From: Bradyrhizobium acaciae
GTDB taxonomy: Bacteria > Pseudomonadota > Alphaproteobacteria > Rhizobiales > Xanthobacteraceae
Assembly: GCF_020889785.1 (NCBI RefSeq)
Contig: NZ_JACMYK010000022.1
Coordinates: forward strand, 1-64,000
DNA: 64,000 nt
Direction: 5' to 3'
In this document: piece after piece, positions 42,364 to 51,281 of the stretch
How the letters are laid out: each line of letters opens with the position of its first letter
Position numbering within the stretch: the first letter of the stretch is position 1
The notes under the pieces: generated by a model
Database searches by the model: none
What the model was told of the DNA's origin: nothing
The model's input: the letters and a program-made list of their open reading frames with translations, nothing else
Program-made: the position numbers and the translations under genes

Positions 42364-43716
42364 ATGACGTCGACCTCTTCTCCTTCCTTAGGCCAGGCCG
42401 CTGAGGCGGCCCCTTCCGCAATCGGCGGCAAGCTCTCGTTGTTCGTTGCTGTTTCGATCATCGTGGCTGTTGCCGAGACGGTCGGAGTCGTCCAGTTCCA
42501 GATCGGACCGGGCAAGGTGCTGCTCCAACCGATGGTATGGGCGCTCCTGATCGCGGCCGCGTGGGGCCTTTCAGCGCGTTATCTGCCCGCAGTCGCGCAG
42601 ATCGGTCCAGGCCTGCAGACCTATGCGGGACAACTGCTCAACGCAGGACTGTTGCTCTTCGTGATCAAGATGGCTTTCACGGTCGGTGGCGCGCTTCCGG
42701 AGGTCCAGAAGGCCGGCTGGGCGCTGATCTTCCAGGAACTCGGCCACACCTTCGGTACGTTGGTGCTGGGTCTTCCGATCGCGCTCCTGCTCGGCGTCAA
42801 GCGCGAAGCGGTCGGCGCAACCTTCTCGATCGGCCGCGAAGGCAACATGGTGATCATCGGCGAGAAGTGCGGCATGAACTCCGCCGAGGGGCGCGGCGTG
42901 CTGGCCGAGTACATCACCGGCACCGTGCTCGGCGCGCTGTTCATCGCGCTCCTGGCCGGATTCGTTGCCAGCCTGCACATCTTCGATCCGCGGTCGCTTG
43001 CGATGGGCGCCGGCGTCGGCTCGGGCAGCATGATGGCGGCCGCAATCGGGACCATCAACGGCCATAACCCGCCGGAGATGGCGAAGGAGCTGATTGCAAT
43101 CGCTTCGGCGGCGAATCTGATGACCGCAGTGCTCGGCTTTTATTTCGCCCTGTTCTTCTCGCTGCCGGTGTGCTCCTGGCTGTATGACAGGCTGGAGCCC
43201 AGGCTCGGCCGGTTCTCGAACTTCAAGTCGGGAGATCTTGGGCCATCGATCGCCGTCGCCGGCGAGACACCGAAGCACGGCGCATTCGGCTTCTCCGACT
43301 CGCTCCTCGCCTGGATCACCATTGCGAGCGGCGTCTTGATCGGCAATTCGCTCACCTACAAGGTTCCGCTGCTGCAAACCTGCATGGGTCTCCTGGTCGT
43401 GCTCGCGGTCGTGCTGCTGGTCGATGTCCTTGCCCGGGTATTGTCGAAGGTGCCGCATATCCTGATCCTGGTCGCGGTGACCACCGTGCTTGGCATTCCC
43501 GGCCTGCTGCCGTTCTCCGACGCGATGATTGCCGCGGTCGACAAGCTGAACTTCCTGGCCTTCACGACCCCGGTGCTGACGCTCGCAGGCTTCTCGGTCG
43601 CCAAGGACCTCCCGATCTTCCGCAAGCTGAGCTGGCGTATCGTCGTGGTCTCGCTGACGGCTGCTGCCGGCACGTTCCTCGGCGCGACCTTGATCGCCGA
43701 ATACTTCCATCGCTAA
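42364..43716 (+). CDS. DUF3100 family membrane transporter
   Basis: 450-residue integral membrane protein of the DUF3100 family with about ten to twelve hydrophobic segments. Distinct stretches are the polar REGNMVIIGEKCGMNSAEGRG loop and the glycine-rich MGAGVGSGSMMAAAIGTINGH, resembling re-entrant loops of transporters. GGAGG precedes ATG 42364. The gene begins a tight operon with an M20 hydrolase and serine dehydratase, so it most likely imports an N-acylated or peptide-bound amino acid that the next enzymes break down (inference). Confidence 0.82.
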   Translation: MTSTSSPSLGQAAEAAPSAIGGKLSLFVAVSIIVAVAETVGVVQFQIGPGKVLLQPMVWALLIAAAWGLSARYLPAVAQIGPGLQTYAGQLLNAGLLLFVIKMAFTVGGALPEVQKAGWALIFQELGHTFGTLVLGLPIALLLGVKREAVGATFSIGREGNMVIIGEKCGMNSAEGRGVLAEYITGTVLGALFIALLAGFVASLHIFDPRSLAMGAGVGSGSMMAAAIGTINGHNPPEMAKELIAIASAANLMTAVLGFYFALFFSLPVCSWLYDRLEPRLGRFSNFKSGDLGPSIAVAGETPKHGAFGFSDSLLAWITIASGVLIGNSLTYKVPLLQTCMGLLVVLAVVLLVDVLARVLSKVPHILILVAVTTVLGIPGLLPFSDAMIAAVDKLNFLAFTTPVLTLAGFSVAKDLPIFRKLSWRIVVVSLTAAAGTFLGATLIAEYFHR

Positions 43717-43737
43717 CCAACCGAGCTGGATCCGGAC

Positions 43738-44907
43738 ATGTCAAAGGAATTTGGAATCGCCGACGATATTTGTGCGCGGATGCTGGATTGGCGTCATGAC
43801 ATTCATGCCAATCCGGAAACCGCGTTCGAAGAGCATCGCACCGCGCAGCTCGTGGCCGATGCACTGACGGAAATGCAAATCCCGGTCCATCGCGGCCTCG
43901 GCGGAACCGGCGTGGTCGGCACGCTGAAGAACGGCGAGGGCCCGACGATCGCGCTGCGCGCCGACATGGACGCGCTTGACCTCCAGGAACTGGGAGATCG
44001 CGCGTACAAATCAACCCGCACCGGCAAGATGCACGGCTGTGGCCATGATGGCCACACCACCATGCTGCTCGGGGCTGCCGTGCAGCTTGCCCGTCATCGG
44101 CCGTTCCGCGGCACCGTTCATTTCGTTTTCCAGCCCGCCGAGGAGAATGAAGGTGGCGGCAAGAAGATGGTCGAGGAGGGGCTGTTCAAGCTGTTTCCGG
44201 CCGATGCGGTCTATGGAATGCACAACATCCCCAACATCCCGCGCGGAAAATTCGCGATCCGGACCGGCATTGCGACGGCCTTCCTCGATACCTTCGAGAT
44301 CCTGGTGACCGGCAGCGGCTGTCATGCCGCGACCCCGGAGAAAGGCATCGATTCGATCCTGGTGTCGGCCGATCTCGTCTCCGCGCTTCAGGGCATCGTG
44401 AGCCGCCGGATCGGCGCGATGGACGCTGCGGTGGTGAGCGTCACCCAGATCCATGGCGGCGACACCTGGAACGTCGTGCCCGAGACGGTCACGTTGCGCG
44501 GCACGGTGCGGACGCTCGACGCCGAGATCCAGAATCAGGTCGAGGCCGCCATGAAGCAGGTCTGCGCCGGCGTGGCGCAAACCCACGGCGCGAAAGTCGA
44601 TCTGACCTACATGCGCGGCTATCCGGGTGTGATCAACACGCCCGCCGAGACCGATGCTGCGGCGTCGGCAGCCGCAAACCTCGTCGGCATCGGGCAGGTG
44701 CAGACCGACATCAAGCCTGCAATGGGATCGGAGGATTTTGCCTTCATGCTGCAGGAGCGTCCGGGTGCCTATATCTGCATCGGCGCGGGCGAAACCGCCA
44801 ATGATGCGCCGTTGCACAATCCATACTATGATTTCAATGACGCCATCCTGCCGCTCGGCGCCGCCTACTGGGTCGAGCTGGTGAAGCAACAACTGCCTGC
44901 TGACTGA
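43738..44907 (+). CDS. M20 family amidohydrolase (hippurate hydrolase-like)
   Basis: 389-residue metal-dependent aminoacylase/amidohydrolase of the M20D group, which cleaves N-acyl amino acids such as hippurate or N-acetyl amino acids. Metal-ligand motifs: ALRADMDALDLQE, MHGCGHDGHTTML, QPAEENEGGGKKMVEEG, MGSEDFAFMLQ and the late HNPYYDFND. It starts 21 bases after the DUF3100 gene, and its TGA overlaps the sdaA ATG (TGATG). Released serine could pass to SdaA, so an N-acylserine or serine-containing dipeptide is a reasonable substrate guess. Confidence 0.9.
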   Translation: MSKEFGIADDICARMLDWRHDIHANPETAFEEHRTAQLVADALTEMQIPVHRGLGGTGVVGTLKNGEGPTIALRADMDALDLQELGDRAYKSTRTGKMHGCGHDGHTTMLLGAAVQLARHRPFRGTVHFVFQPAEENEGGGKKMVEEGLFKLFPADAVYGMHNIPNIPRGKFAIRTGIATAFLDTFEILVTGSGCHAATPEKGIDSILVSADLVSALQGIVSRRIGAMDAAVVSVTQIHGGDTWNVVPETVTLRGTVRTLDAEIQNQVEAAMKQVCAGVAQTHGAKVDLTYMRGYPGVINTPAETDAAASAAANLVGIGQVQTDIKPAMGSEDFAFMLQERPGAYICIGAGETANDAPLHNPYYDFNDAILPLGAAYWVELVKQQLPAD

Positions 44908-46304
44908 TGCTTTCCGTCTTCGACATCTTCAAGATCGGCATCGGCCCCTCGAGCTCGCATACGGTTGGACCGATGCGCGCGGCCGGACAATTCGTCCGAG
45001 CGCTCGAGCGCGATGGGCTTCTGTCGAGGACAGTCCAGGTTCGCGCCGATCTCTATGGATCGCTGGGCGCGACCGGACGGGGGCATGCGACTGATCTTGG
45101 CGTGATCCTCGGCCTGCTCGGCGAGAAGCCCGATACGGTCGATCCGGCCCAAGTGGCACCACAGCTTGCCGACATCCGGCGCTCCGGCGAGTTACGGCTG
45201 CTCAATGTTCACCCGGTACCGTTCCGGCGCGGGCGCGATATCGTGTTCAAGCCCGACAGCACGCTGCCCGAACATCCCAATGGGATCCGCCTCGTGGCGT
45301 TCGCAACCGACGGCAGCCTGCTGGCGGAACGCTACTACCTCTCGATCGGCGGCGGGTTCGTGATCGAACGCGGCTCCGGCGATGTGGCCGGCAATGCCGG
45401 CGGCGTGCCTCCGGTCTGGCCGTATCCGTTCGGCACCGGCGCCGAGCTGGTCGCGCGCGCGCAGACCAGCGGCCGCTCGATCGCCGATATGGTGCTCGCC
45501 AACGAATGCATCCATCGGACCGAAGCGGAGGTCCGTGCAGGTCTCCTGAACATCTGGGATGCGATGAAACGATGCGTCGATCGCGGTTTCGGGATCGACA
45601 ATGCGGGTGCAGCCGAACCGCTGCCTGGTCCGCTCAATATTCGCCGTCGCGCGCCGGCTCTCTATCGCGAACTGTCGGTCCGCAACAGCGACACCGAGAA
45701 CATCGATCCGCTCGCTGCGATGGATTGGGTCAACGCCTTTGCGATGGCGGTGAACGAGGAGAACGCAGCGCGGGGAAGGGTCGTGACCGCGCCGACCAAC
45801 GGCGCGGCCGGCGTGATCCCGGCCGTGCTGCATTACTACGTCAAGTTCAGTCCGGGCGCGAACGACGATGGCATCGTTGCTTTTCTGCTCACCGCGGCCG
45901 CGATCGGCATGCTCTACAAGGCGAATGCCTCGATCTCCGGCGCGGAGGTCGGCTGTCAAGGCGAGGTCGGCGTCGCTTGCTCGATGGCCGCGGGCGGCCT
46001 GACGGCCGTGCTCGGCGGTGCGCCGGCGCAGGTCGAGAATGCGGCCGAGATCGGCATGGAGCATAATCTCGGTCTCACTTGCGATCCCGTTGGCGGACTG
46101 GTGCAAATCCCCTGCATCGAGCGCAACGCGATGGGCGCCGTCAAGGCGATCAACGCCGCCCGAATGGCGTTGCGGGGCGACGGCAAGCACTATGTCTCGC
46201 TCGATGCCGTCATCAAGACGATGCTGCAGACCGGCGAGGATATGAAGTCCAAATACAAGGAGACGTCGTTGGGCGGGCTCGCGGTGAATGTTGTGGAATG
46301 CTGA
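44907..46304 (+). CDS. sdaA: L-serine ammonia-lyase
   Basis: 465-residue single-chain L-serine dehydratase, which converts L-serine to pyruvate and ammonia with a 4Fe-4S cluster. The beta-domain signature [15 protein letters not shown] is near the N-terminus. The alpha domain has [34 protein letters not shown] and [22 protein letters not shown], giving the conserved cluster cysteines. Translationally coupled to the M20 hydrolase gene. Full length, no sign of damage. Confidence 0.94.
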   Translation: MLSVFDIFKIGIGPSSSHTVGPMRAAGQFVRALERDGLLSRTVQVRADLYGSLGATGRGHATDLGVILGLLGEKPDTVDPAQVAPQLADIRRSGELRLLNVHPVPFRRGRDIVFKPDSTLPEHPNGIRLVAFATDGSLLAERYYLSIGGGFVIERGSGDVAGNAGGVPPVWPYPFGTGAELVARAQTSGRSIADMVLANECIHRTEAEVRAGLLNIWDAMKRCVDRGFGIDNAGAAEPLPGPLNIRRRAPALYRELSVRNSDTENIDPLAAMDWVNAFAMAVNEENAARGRVVTAPTNGAAGVIPAVLHYYVKFSPGANDDGIVAFLLTAAAIGMLYKANASISGAEVGCQGEVGVACSMAAGGLTAVLGGAPAQVENAAEIGMEHNLGLTCDPVGGLVQIPCIERNAMGAVKAINAARMALRGDGKHYVSLDAVIKTMLQTGEDMKSKYKETSLGGLAVNVVEC

Positions 46305-46477
46305 CCCGCAGCTCGGCGGCGCCGACGAAACACCGTGAGGAAGAATCGTGGCGCCGCAGGGGCAATCCGGGATGCGCGCTGCCCCCAGGCTGGGGACAGG
46401 GCCAGCCCGTTAGCTGCCGCCAGCATTGCGAATGATTTTGATTTGAGCAAGACTTTAGGCCCAGGAGGAGGACGACC

Positions 46478-47551
46478 ATGAGCGCTGGAAGGCGCCCGCA
46501 AGACACGGTGCCCGCATGTCAATTGCCGCCCGATTTCGACCAGCACGCGTATTCGGCGCAGTTGATTGCTGCCATCATCGCCGAGCTCGACAGGCAGGAC
46601 GTCCGGTCGTCCCTGGCGTTGGCGGGCACGGGTTTGGCCGAGGATCAGCTCGAAGATCATACGACGCGCATCTCGTATCGGCAGATCGATACTGTGGTTC
46701 GCAACGCATTGCGCTTGTCGAGCGAGCCGACGATCGCACTTCGCGCCGGACAGCGAATGCGCGTAACGGCACACGGCATGTACGGATATGCGTTGCTGAG
46801 CAGCGCGACCTACGACGACGTGCGCGCCTTCGCCAATCGATACCTTCGCGTCGTAGGCCCACTTTGCGATGCAAGATACTCGTATGACGGTGCGGCGGTC
46901 GTCTGTGCGTTCGAGCCGCTGCATTGGCCAAATCCGACGCAGGACGTGCATCGCTTCGCCGCCGAGTTCGCGCTGTCGTCGCATTTGACGACGATGAAGG
47001 ATCTGGCAGGCGAGTCGTTCCGCTTCTCGCAAATTTCCGTTGCCTACGGCGAGCCGACGCATGCCTGCGCTTACCAGGCAATCTTTGACTGCCCGGTTCT
47101 CTTTCGTCAGCGAGGCAACGAGTACAGGTACCAACTGTCGCAGGCCGACGGGCCGGTGGCGTTGGCGGATTCACGTACCCATGGAATGGCGCGCGAGATG
47201 TGCGAGCAGGTGTTGTCCGAGGTCAATCATGCGGGCGGGATCGCGGCCGATGTCAGGCGTGTGCTGATCGAGCAGCCCGGAAGGTATCCGAGCATCGAGG
47301 CGATTGCCGAACGTCTTTCGATGCATCCGCGCGCGCTGCGGCGCAGGCTCGAGGCGGAAGACACGTCGTACCGCGAACTCCTGGCCGAGGTGCGGACCCG
47401 GCTTGCGATCGAATATCTGCGCAAGACTGCGATGACCAACGAGGAAATCGCGAACCGGCTGGGCTATAGCGATGCCGCCAACTTTCGGCATGCCTTCATC
47501 CGCTGGACCGGCAAGAGCCCATCCGATTTCCGGGTCTCTCCGCATATGTGA
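46478..47551 (+). CDS. AraC family regulator, OruR/VirS type (araC1)
   Basis: 357-residue regulator with an N-terminal Arabinose_bd domain (about residues 20-210; MRVTAHGMYGYALLSSAT, MHWPNPTQDVHRFA-like LHWPNPT) and a C-terminal AraC HTH pair (about 255-355; PSIEAIAERLSMHPRALRRRLEAE, TNEEIANRLGYSDAANFRHAF). CCAGGAGGAGG precedes the ATG. It closely resembles the proteins at 51282 and 52658. 52 bases after its stop lies operator copy E, pointing away from it. It may act on the shared operators, the serine operon, or both. Confidence 0.92.
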   Translation: MSAGRRPQDTVPACQLPPDFDQHAYSAQLIAAIIAELDRQDVRSSLALAGTGLAEDQLEDHTTRISYRQIDTVVRNALRLSSEPTIALRAGQRMRVTAHGMYGYALLSSATYDDVRAFANRYLRVVGPLCDARYSYDGAAVVCAFEPLHWPNPTQDVHRFAAEFALSSHLTTMKDLAGESFRFSQISVAYGEPTHACAYQAIFDCPVLFRQRGNEYRYQLSQADGPVALADSRTHGMAREMCEQVLSEVNHAGGIAADVRRVLIEQPGRYPSIEAIAERLSMHPRALRRRLEAEDTSYRELLAEVRTRLAIEYLRKTAMTNEEIANRLGYSDAANFRHAFIRWTGKSPSDFRVSPHM

Positions 47552-47603
47552 AGGCTGCGTGATTCAGGACAGCGGCATGTTTGACCGTTCATCACCTCGC
47601 GCT

Positions 47604-47668
47604 GTCCAAAAGTCACCTCCGAACCGGCCTCGTCGAACCTCCTCGCGATCGAACTCCATGCCTAGATT
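47604..47668 (+). promoter_or_regulatory. AraC-type operator/promoter, copy E
   Basis: GTCCAAAAGTCACC at 47604-47617 and CGTCGAACCTC to 47641 keep the 22-bp core spacing. TAGATT (47663-47668) is the -10 after 21 bp. No gene follows on this strand; it points into the candidate RNA that ends at 47885. Confidence 0.65.
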
Positions 47669-47674
47669 GGTCGT

Positions 47675-47885
47675 CGACAGCAAAGGCGACGAGCGGTGCG
47701 AGAGATACGGGGCAATGCGCGGCAGAACAATCAATCAACCGGCATTCATGCACTTCAAGTGCTGAGCGCTTCTGCTCAGGGGTGCCTCCCGAACCACAGC
47801 TGCGCCGCACCGCGGCTGTGGAGCCCCCCGGTTCGGGCGCCTCGAGACTGGCCGCGCTTCTCATCCGGGAGCGCGGCCTTTTCTT
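47675..47885 (+). ncRNA. Candidate AraC-controlled small RNA 1
   Basis: Predicted about 210-nt transcript from promoter E to the terminator at 47850-47885, with no gene on this strand. It can form CTGAGC/GCTCAG (47762-47779), CCCGAACC/GGTTCGGG (47788-47837) enclosing CACAGC/GCTGTG (47795-47820), and the terminator hairpin. No start codon with a good ribosome site is seen. Boundaries are inferred from the -10 position. Confidence 0.5.
47850..47885 (+). terminator. Rho-independent terminator of candidate sRNA 1
   Basis: Perfect 9-bp stem GGCCGCGCT/AGCGCGGCC (47850-47878) followed by TTTTCTT. It lies 300 bases from the araC1 stop and before the convergent CoA-transferase gene. Confidence 0.8.
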
Positions 47886-47929
47886 GTGGGTGCCGTTAAT
47901 CCGGCGAGAATGACCTGACGTTCAAACCG

Positions 47930-49129
47930 TCAAGCCACGACCTTGCTGTCGCGCATCCCTGCGATGGCCGCGTCATCGTAGCCGGCCTCCCGCAAGATCT
48001 GCGCGCTGTGTTCGCCGACCGCAGGCGCCTTGCGCGGCTTGACCTTAGTCGCGCCGTCGATAAAGAACGGGCTGTCGATGGTCAGCATCTGGTCGTTCTC
48101 GAATGGCACGAGAACGCCGGCGGCCAGCATCTGCCGGTCGGCCGACAGGTCGCCCATTTCGGCGACGCATTCGAAGACGATGCCGGCCGCATCGAGCCGT
48201 GCGCGCCACTCGTCACGGTCGCGCGTTGCGAAGGCCGCGTCGAACAGGGCGATTAGTTCCGACGAGCGGGCAAAGCGATCTGCTTGCTTGGCAAAGCGTG
48301 GGTCAGTGAGGAGGTCGTCGAGGCCGAGGCATTTCGCGACGGTCGGCCAGTCGCGCTGCTCGTTGACGATCGCGAGGAGCAGCCAGCGGCCGTCACGGCA
48401 GCGGTAGTAGCAGCCGAGCGCGTTGAACAGGTTCTCGCGCGGCGGTCGCGGCGTGAACGTCGCCCCGCACAGCGCCGCCTGCGCCATGATGCCATTCGAC
48501 CAGACGCCGTTGGCGAGTAGCGAGGAGCCGACCTGGGTGCCGCGGCCGGTGCGCTCGCGTTGATACAGCGCGACCGCGATGGCCGCGAACAGCGAGACGC
48601 CCGATGGATGGTCGCCCATGCCGGCGAGCGCCCGCGCGGGCGGCGTGCTGGCGTCGCTCCGTACCATGTCCATCAGGCCCGAGCGCGCCCAGTAGGCGGT
48701 GACATCGAAGCCGGGCTTTCCCGCCTCGTCGCCGGTTTCGCCGTATCCGGTGAAAGATGCGTAGATCAGCCGATCGTTTGTCGTGGCAAGCCGCTCGTAG
48801 CCGATCGCGAGCTTCCTGCGGACCGCGAGCGGATAGTTGGTGATGAAAACATCGGCGGTCGAGGAAAGGCGATGCAGCACCGCCTGACCCTCGGGCTTCG
48901 AAAGATCGAGCGCGAGGCCACGCTTGTTGCGGTTATCGAGCAGCCAGCCATAGGGGTGGTCGGATCTCGGCATGCCCGGCAGCTTCGGCACCTGACGGAA
49001 GGCGTCGCCGGCGCCGGGCGGTTCGATCTTGATCACGTCGGCGCCGAAGTCTCCCAACAGCGTCGCAGCGGTCGGCGCGGCGATGAAGCTGCCGCAGTCG
49101 ATGACCTTCAAACCCTCGAAGATGCTCAT
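47930..49129 (-). CDS. CaiB/BaiF family CoA-transferase
   Basis: 399-residue class III CoA-transferase, which moves CoA between carboxylic acids through an aspartyl-CoA intermediate. Family blocks: LKVIDCGSFIAAPTAATLLGDFGADVIKIEPP at the N-terminus, NRNKRGLALDLSKPEGQAVL, and GFDVTAYWARSG, whose Asp is the likely catalytic residue. GMGDHPSGVSLFAAIAVALYQRERTGRG follows. Third gene of the minus-strand set with the hydroxyacyl-CoA dehydrogenase and the decarboxylase. Members act on carnitine, bile acids, oxalate, formyl or aromatic acids; the substrate here is open. Confidence 0.9.
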   Translation of the reverse strand: MSIFEGLKVIDCGSFIAAPTAATLLGDFGADVIKIEPPGAGDAFRQVPKLPGMPRSDHPYGWLLDNRNKRGLALDLSKPEGQAVLHRLSSTADVFITNYPLAVRRKLAIGYERLATTNDRLIYASFTGYGETGDEAGKPGFDVTAYWARSGLMDMVRSDASTPPARALAGMGDHPSGVSLFAAIAVALYQRERTGRGTQVGSSLLANGVWSNGIMAQAALCGATFTPRPPRENLFNALGCYYRCRDGRWLLLAIVNEQRDWPTVAKCLGLDDLLTDPRFAKQADRFARSSELIALFDAAFATRDRDEWRARLDAAGIVFECVAEMGDLSADRQMLAAGVLVPFENDQMLTIDSPFFIDGATKVKPRKAPAVGEHSAQILREAGYDDAAIAGMRDSKVVA

Positions 49130-49259
49130 GTGAGTCCGCCTCCGCTTGATGCTTTGGGATCATCCCAGGCTGGACCGGTCTTCGCCGACCGGATGACCTT
49201 GTTCCGCAATCTGGCGACCGTCCGGGCCTGCGAGCGCATGCAGCCCCGGGGCGCGCCGA

Positions 49260-50234
49260 TCATGTGCGGTCTCTTCCGTTGCGTGCGGCCAGAACGTGCA
49301 GCAGCGCCACCTGAGTGTCGTCGCGTGCGCGCTCCATCTGCGGAATCGGCGTCTTGCCGAACGACGCGGCGGCCTGGTCGATGATCCGGCGCTGCAGCGC
49401 CTCGTCGAGATCGACTTGCGGAATGACCTTGAACGACGCGGCCATGTTCTTGCCGAGGTGCTGGAAGAACGATTCGAGCCCCTTCGGTCCGCCGCCCATG
49501 TGAAACGAGCTGAACGGCCCGTTCACTGCCCAGCGCAGCCCGATCGAGCTGGTGACGACGTCGTCCAGCTCGTCGACGGTGACGACGCCTTCCTGCACGA
49601 GGTAGCAGGCCTCGCGCATGATCGCGCGCTGCAACCGGTTCGCGACAAAGCCCTGAATCTCCTTCTTGAGCACGCGCGGTACCTTGCCGAGCGCTTCGTA
49701 AAAAGCCACGGCGTCGGCGGTGGCCTTCGGATCGGTGCGTTCGCCGGGAACCACCTCGACCAATGGAATGAGGTGCGGTGGATTGAAGGGATGGCCGACG
49801 AGCAGTCGGCTCGCATCCTTCATCTCGTGAGCCTGCTCTGTGGCGGGCCGCGCCGAGCTGGACGACAGCAGCAGCGCGTGTTTCGGCACCGCGGCCTCGA
49901 TACGCGCCCAGAGTTGCTGCTTCCATTCGGGCTTCTCCGGACCGTTCTCCTGTACGAGGTCGGCACCGGCGACGGCGCGGGCGAGATCCGGCTCGAAGCG
50001 CAGATTACGCTCCAGCCCCTCGTGCGGCAGACCAAGCTTCAGCAGTGTCGGCGCGATCTTGATCAGCGCGGCATTGACGACGGTCTCGATGTCGGGCTGC
50101 GGGTCGTTGATCACGACGTTGAGCCCGTGCGCGAGAAACAGCGCGGCCCATGAGGACCCGATGACGCCGGCTCCGATGACGCACACATTGCGGTAGCGGT
50201 TGAGCACGGCGGCACGGTCTGCGGTTGCTGGCAT
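49260..50234 (-). CDS. 3-hydroxyacyl-CoA dehydrogenase (carnitine dehydrogenase-like)
   Basis: 324-residue NAD-dependent enzyme of the 3-hydroxyacyl-CoA dehydrogenase fold. The Rossmann motif is VCVIGAGVIGSSWAALFLAHG, the conserved NGPEKPEWKQQLWARI and LLVGHPFNPPHLIPLVEVVPG carry the catalytic His, and KKEIQGFVANRLQRAIMREA covers the conserved Asn region. The HPFNPPHLIPLVEV pattern and PEK motif are like L-carnitine dehydrogenases and lambda-crystallin-type enzymes that act on free 3-hydroxy acids. It starts 21 bases after the decarboxylase gene. Product would be a 3-oxo compound for that decarboxylase. Confidence 0.88.
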   Translation of the reverse strand: MPATADRAAVLNRYRNVCVIGAGVIGSSWAALFLAHGLNVVINDPQPDIETVVNAALIKIAPTLLKLGLPHEGLERNLRFEPDLARAVAGADLVQENGPEKPEWKQQLWARIEAAVPKHALLLSSSSARPATEQAHEMKDASRLLVGHPFNPPHLIPLVEVVPGERTDPKATADAVAFYEALGKVPRVLKKEIQGFVANRLQRAIMREACYLVQEGVVTVDELDDVVTSSIGLRWAVNGPFSSFHMGGGPKGLESFFQHLGKNMAASFKVIPQVDLDEALQRRIIDQAAASFGKTPIPQMERARDDTQVALLHVLAARNGRDRT

Positions 50235-50255
50235 GATTTCCTCCGAGGCGCCCGC

Positions 50256-51014
50256 TTACCGCGGCTGATCCAGATAGTTGTGGCAGCGCTTGGCGCGGGA
50301 CAGTGTCAGGTCGGTCATGATGTGGCTGCACGCGACGATCTCGCGCACCGGAAAATCGGCCATCGGTGCCAATGCGTGCGCGAACAGCTCGAGCCGTGCC
50401 GGGCCGGTCCATGCGCCCTTGACGGTGATGTCGGTGATCTCGGAGCGCAGCAGCTCGCAGATGCGTGGCTCGCCCGCCGGCTTAGGACTGTCATATGTCC
50501 AAAGAATTTTCAGCATGAAGGTCGGCACGCAGATCTCGGCCTTTGCCTTCTCGAGGTCTATCGCACGGTGCTTGTAGCCCATCGTCGCGGTGGCGACCCG
50601 AAGCGTGCCGTAGTCCATCGTGCCCACCAGCGTGTCGGAATCGACGTAAAGCCTTGGCTTGCCGATCACCTTTGGGTAGCCGCTGATCTCGCGGCCGGAT
50701 GCCAGTGCCGGCAAATTGTCGAGATACATAGCGTGAAGGTATTCACCCTTCTCCTCGCCAAAGCGCACCTGGACCGCCTGGCCGCATTCGGTGTAGTCGC
50801 CGAGACCGGAGGTGTCGGGCATCCGCATGATTTCCCAGCGGACCAGCGGGTCGTCGATCTCCAGCGGCTCGGGAACGACGGCGCGCAATGCCTCGATGTC
50901 GGTGCGATAGAGGATGTTGAAGTATTCGCGGTTGTTGAAACGAAAAGGTCCGCGGGGAAATGCCGGTGCGCCGATTGGTGTCGTCAGCTGCTTGAGAACG
51001 TCTTCCCGTCGCAT
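50256..51014 (-). CDS. Acetoacetate decarboxylase family protein
   Basis: 252-residue member of the acetoacetate decarboxylase (ADC) superfamily. The active-site region ASGREISGYPKVIGKP contains the Schiff-base lysine (YPK) and an upstream Glu. LYRTDIEALRAVVPEPLEID and EYLHAMYLDNLPAL are typical. ADC removes CO2 from acetoacetate to give acetone; relatives use other 3-oxo acids or do aldol-type chemistry. GGGGAGGAG precedes the ATG. It is the first gene of an operon read from operator copy A, divergent from araC2. Confidence 0.9.
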   Translation of the reverse strand: MRREDVLKQLTTPIGAPAFPRGPFRFNNREYFNILYRTDIEALRAVVPEPLEIDDPLVRWEIMRMPDTSGLGDYTECGQAVQVRFGEEKGEYLHAMYLDNLPALASGREISGYPKVIGKPRLYVDSDTLVGTMDYGTLRVATATMGYKHRAIDLEKAKAEICVPTFMLKILWTYDSPKPAGEPRICELLRSEITDITVKGAWTGPARLELFAHALAPMADFPVREIVACSHIMTDLTLSRAKRCHNYLDQPR

Positions 51015-51089
51015 CCGCTCCTCCCCTGATGGCTTGCAGTGGTCCGTACGGGCCTCCGGCTGTGTGCCGGCTATCGAGCAAGCGTCGCG

Positions 51090-51153
51090 AGCCTAGCGAT
51101 CTCGCAAAACGTAGAAAGGTGCGATTGGACCGCCGATCGGGTGACTTCCGGAC
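51090..51153 (-). promoter_or_regulatory. AraC-type operator/promoter, copy A
   Basis: On the minus strand GTCCGGAAGTCACC begins at 51153 and CCAATCGCACCTT ends at 51116. TAGGCT (51090-51095) follows after 20 bp. It drives the decarboxylase-dehydrogenase-CoA-transferase operon with a leader of about 70 bases. It is the best match to the consensus. Confidence 0.7.
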
Positions 51154-51157
51154 GCGG

Positions 51158-51205
51158 ATTGCGTCGCGTACGGCCTGCAGGCATGCGGTCATTGCGTCGC
51201 ATACG
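51158..51205. promoter_or_regulatory. Direct repeats upstream of araC2
   Basis: ATTGCGTCGCGTACG (51158-51172) and ATTGCGTCGCATACG (51191-51205) are 14/15 identical and start 33 bp apart, about three helical turns. They differ from the shared AraC operator and lie 77-124 bases before the araC2 start. Confidence 0.5.
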
Positions 51206-51281
51206 CGATCGGGCTTACGCTCGGAATGGTAGATCAATCGCAGGGAGGAACGCGCGGAATGCAAGGGGACAAGCGGTCGTC

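Noticed and set aside
47675..47849. A protein-coding gene under operator E
   Set aside because: Frames here are short, lack ribosome sites and give biased low-complexity products, so I prefer a noncoding RNA.
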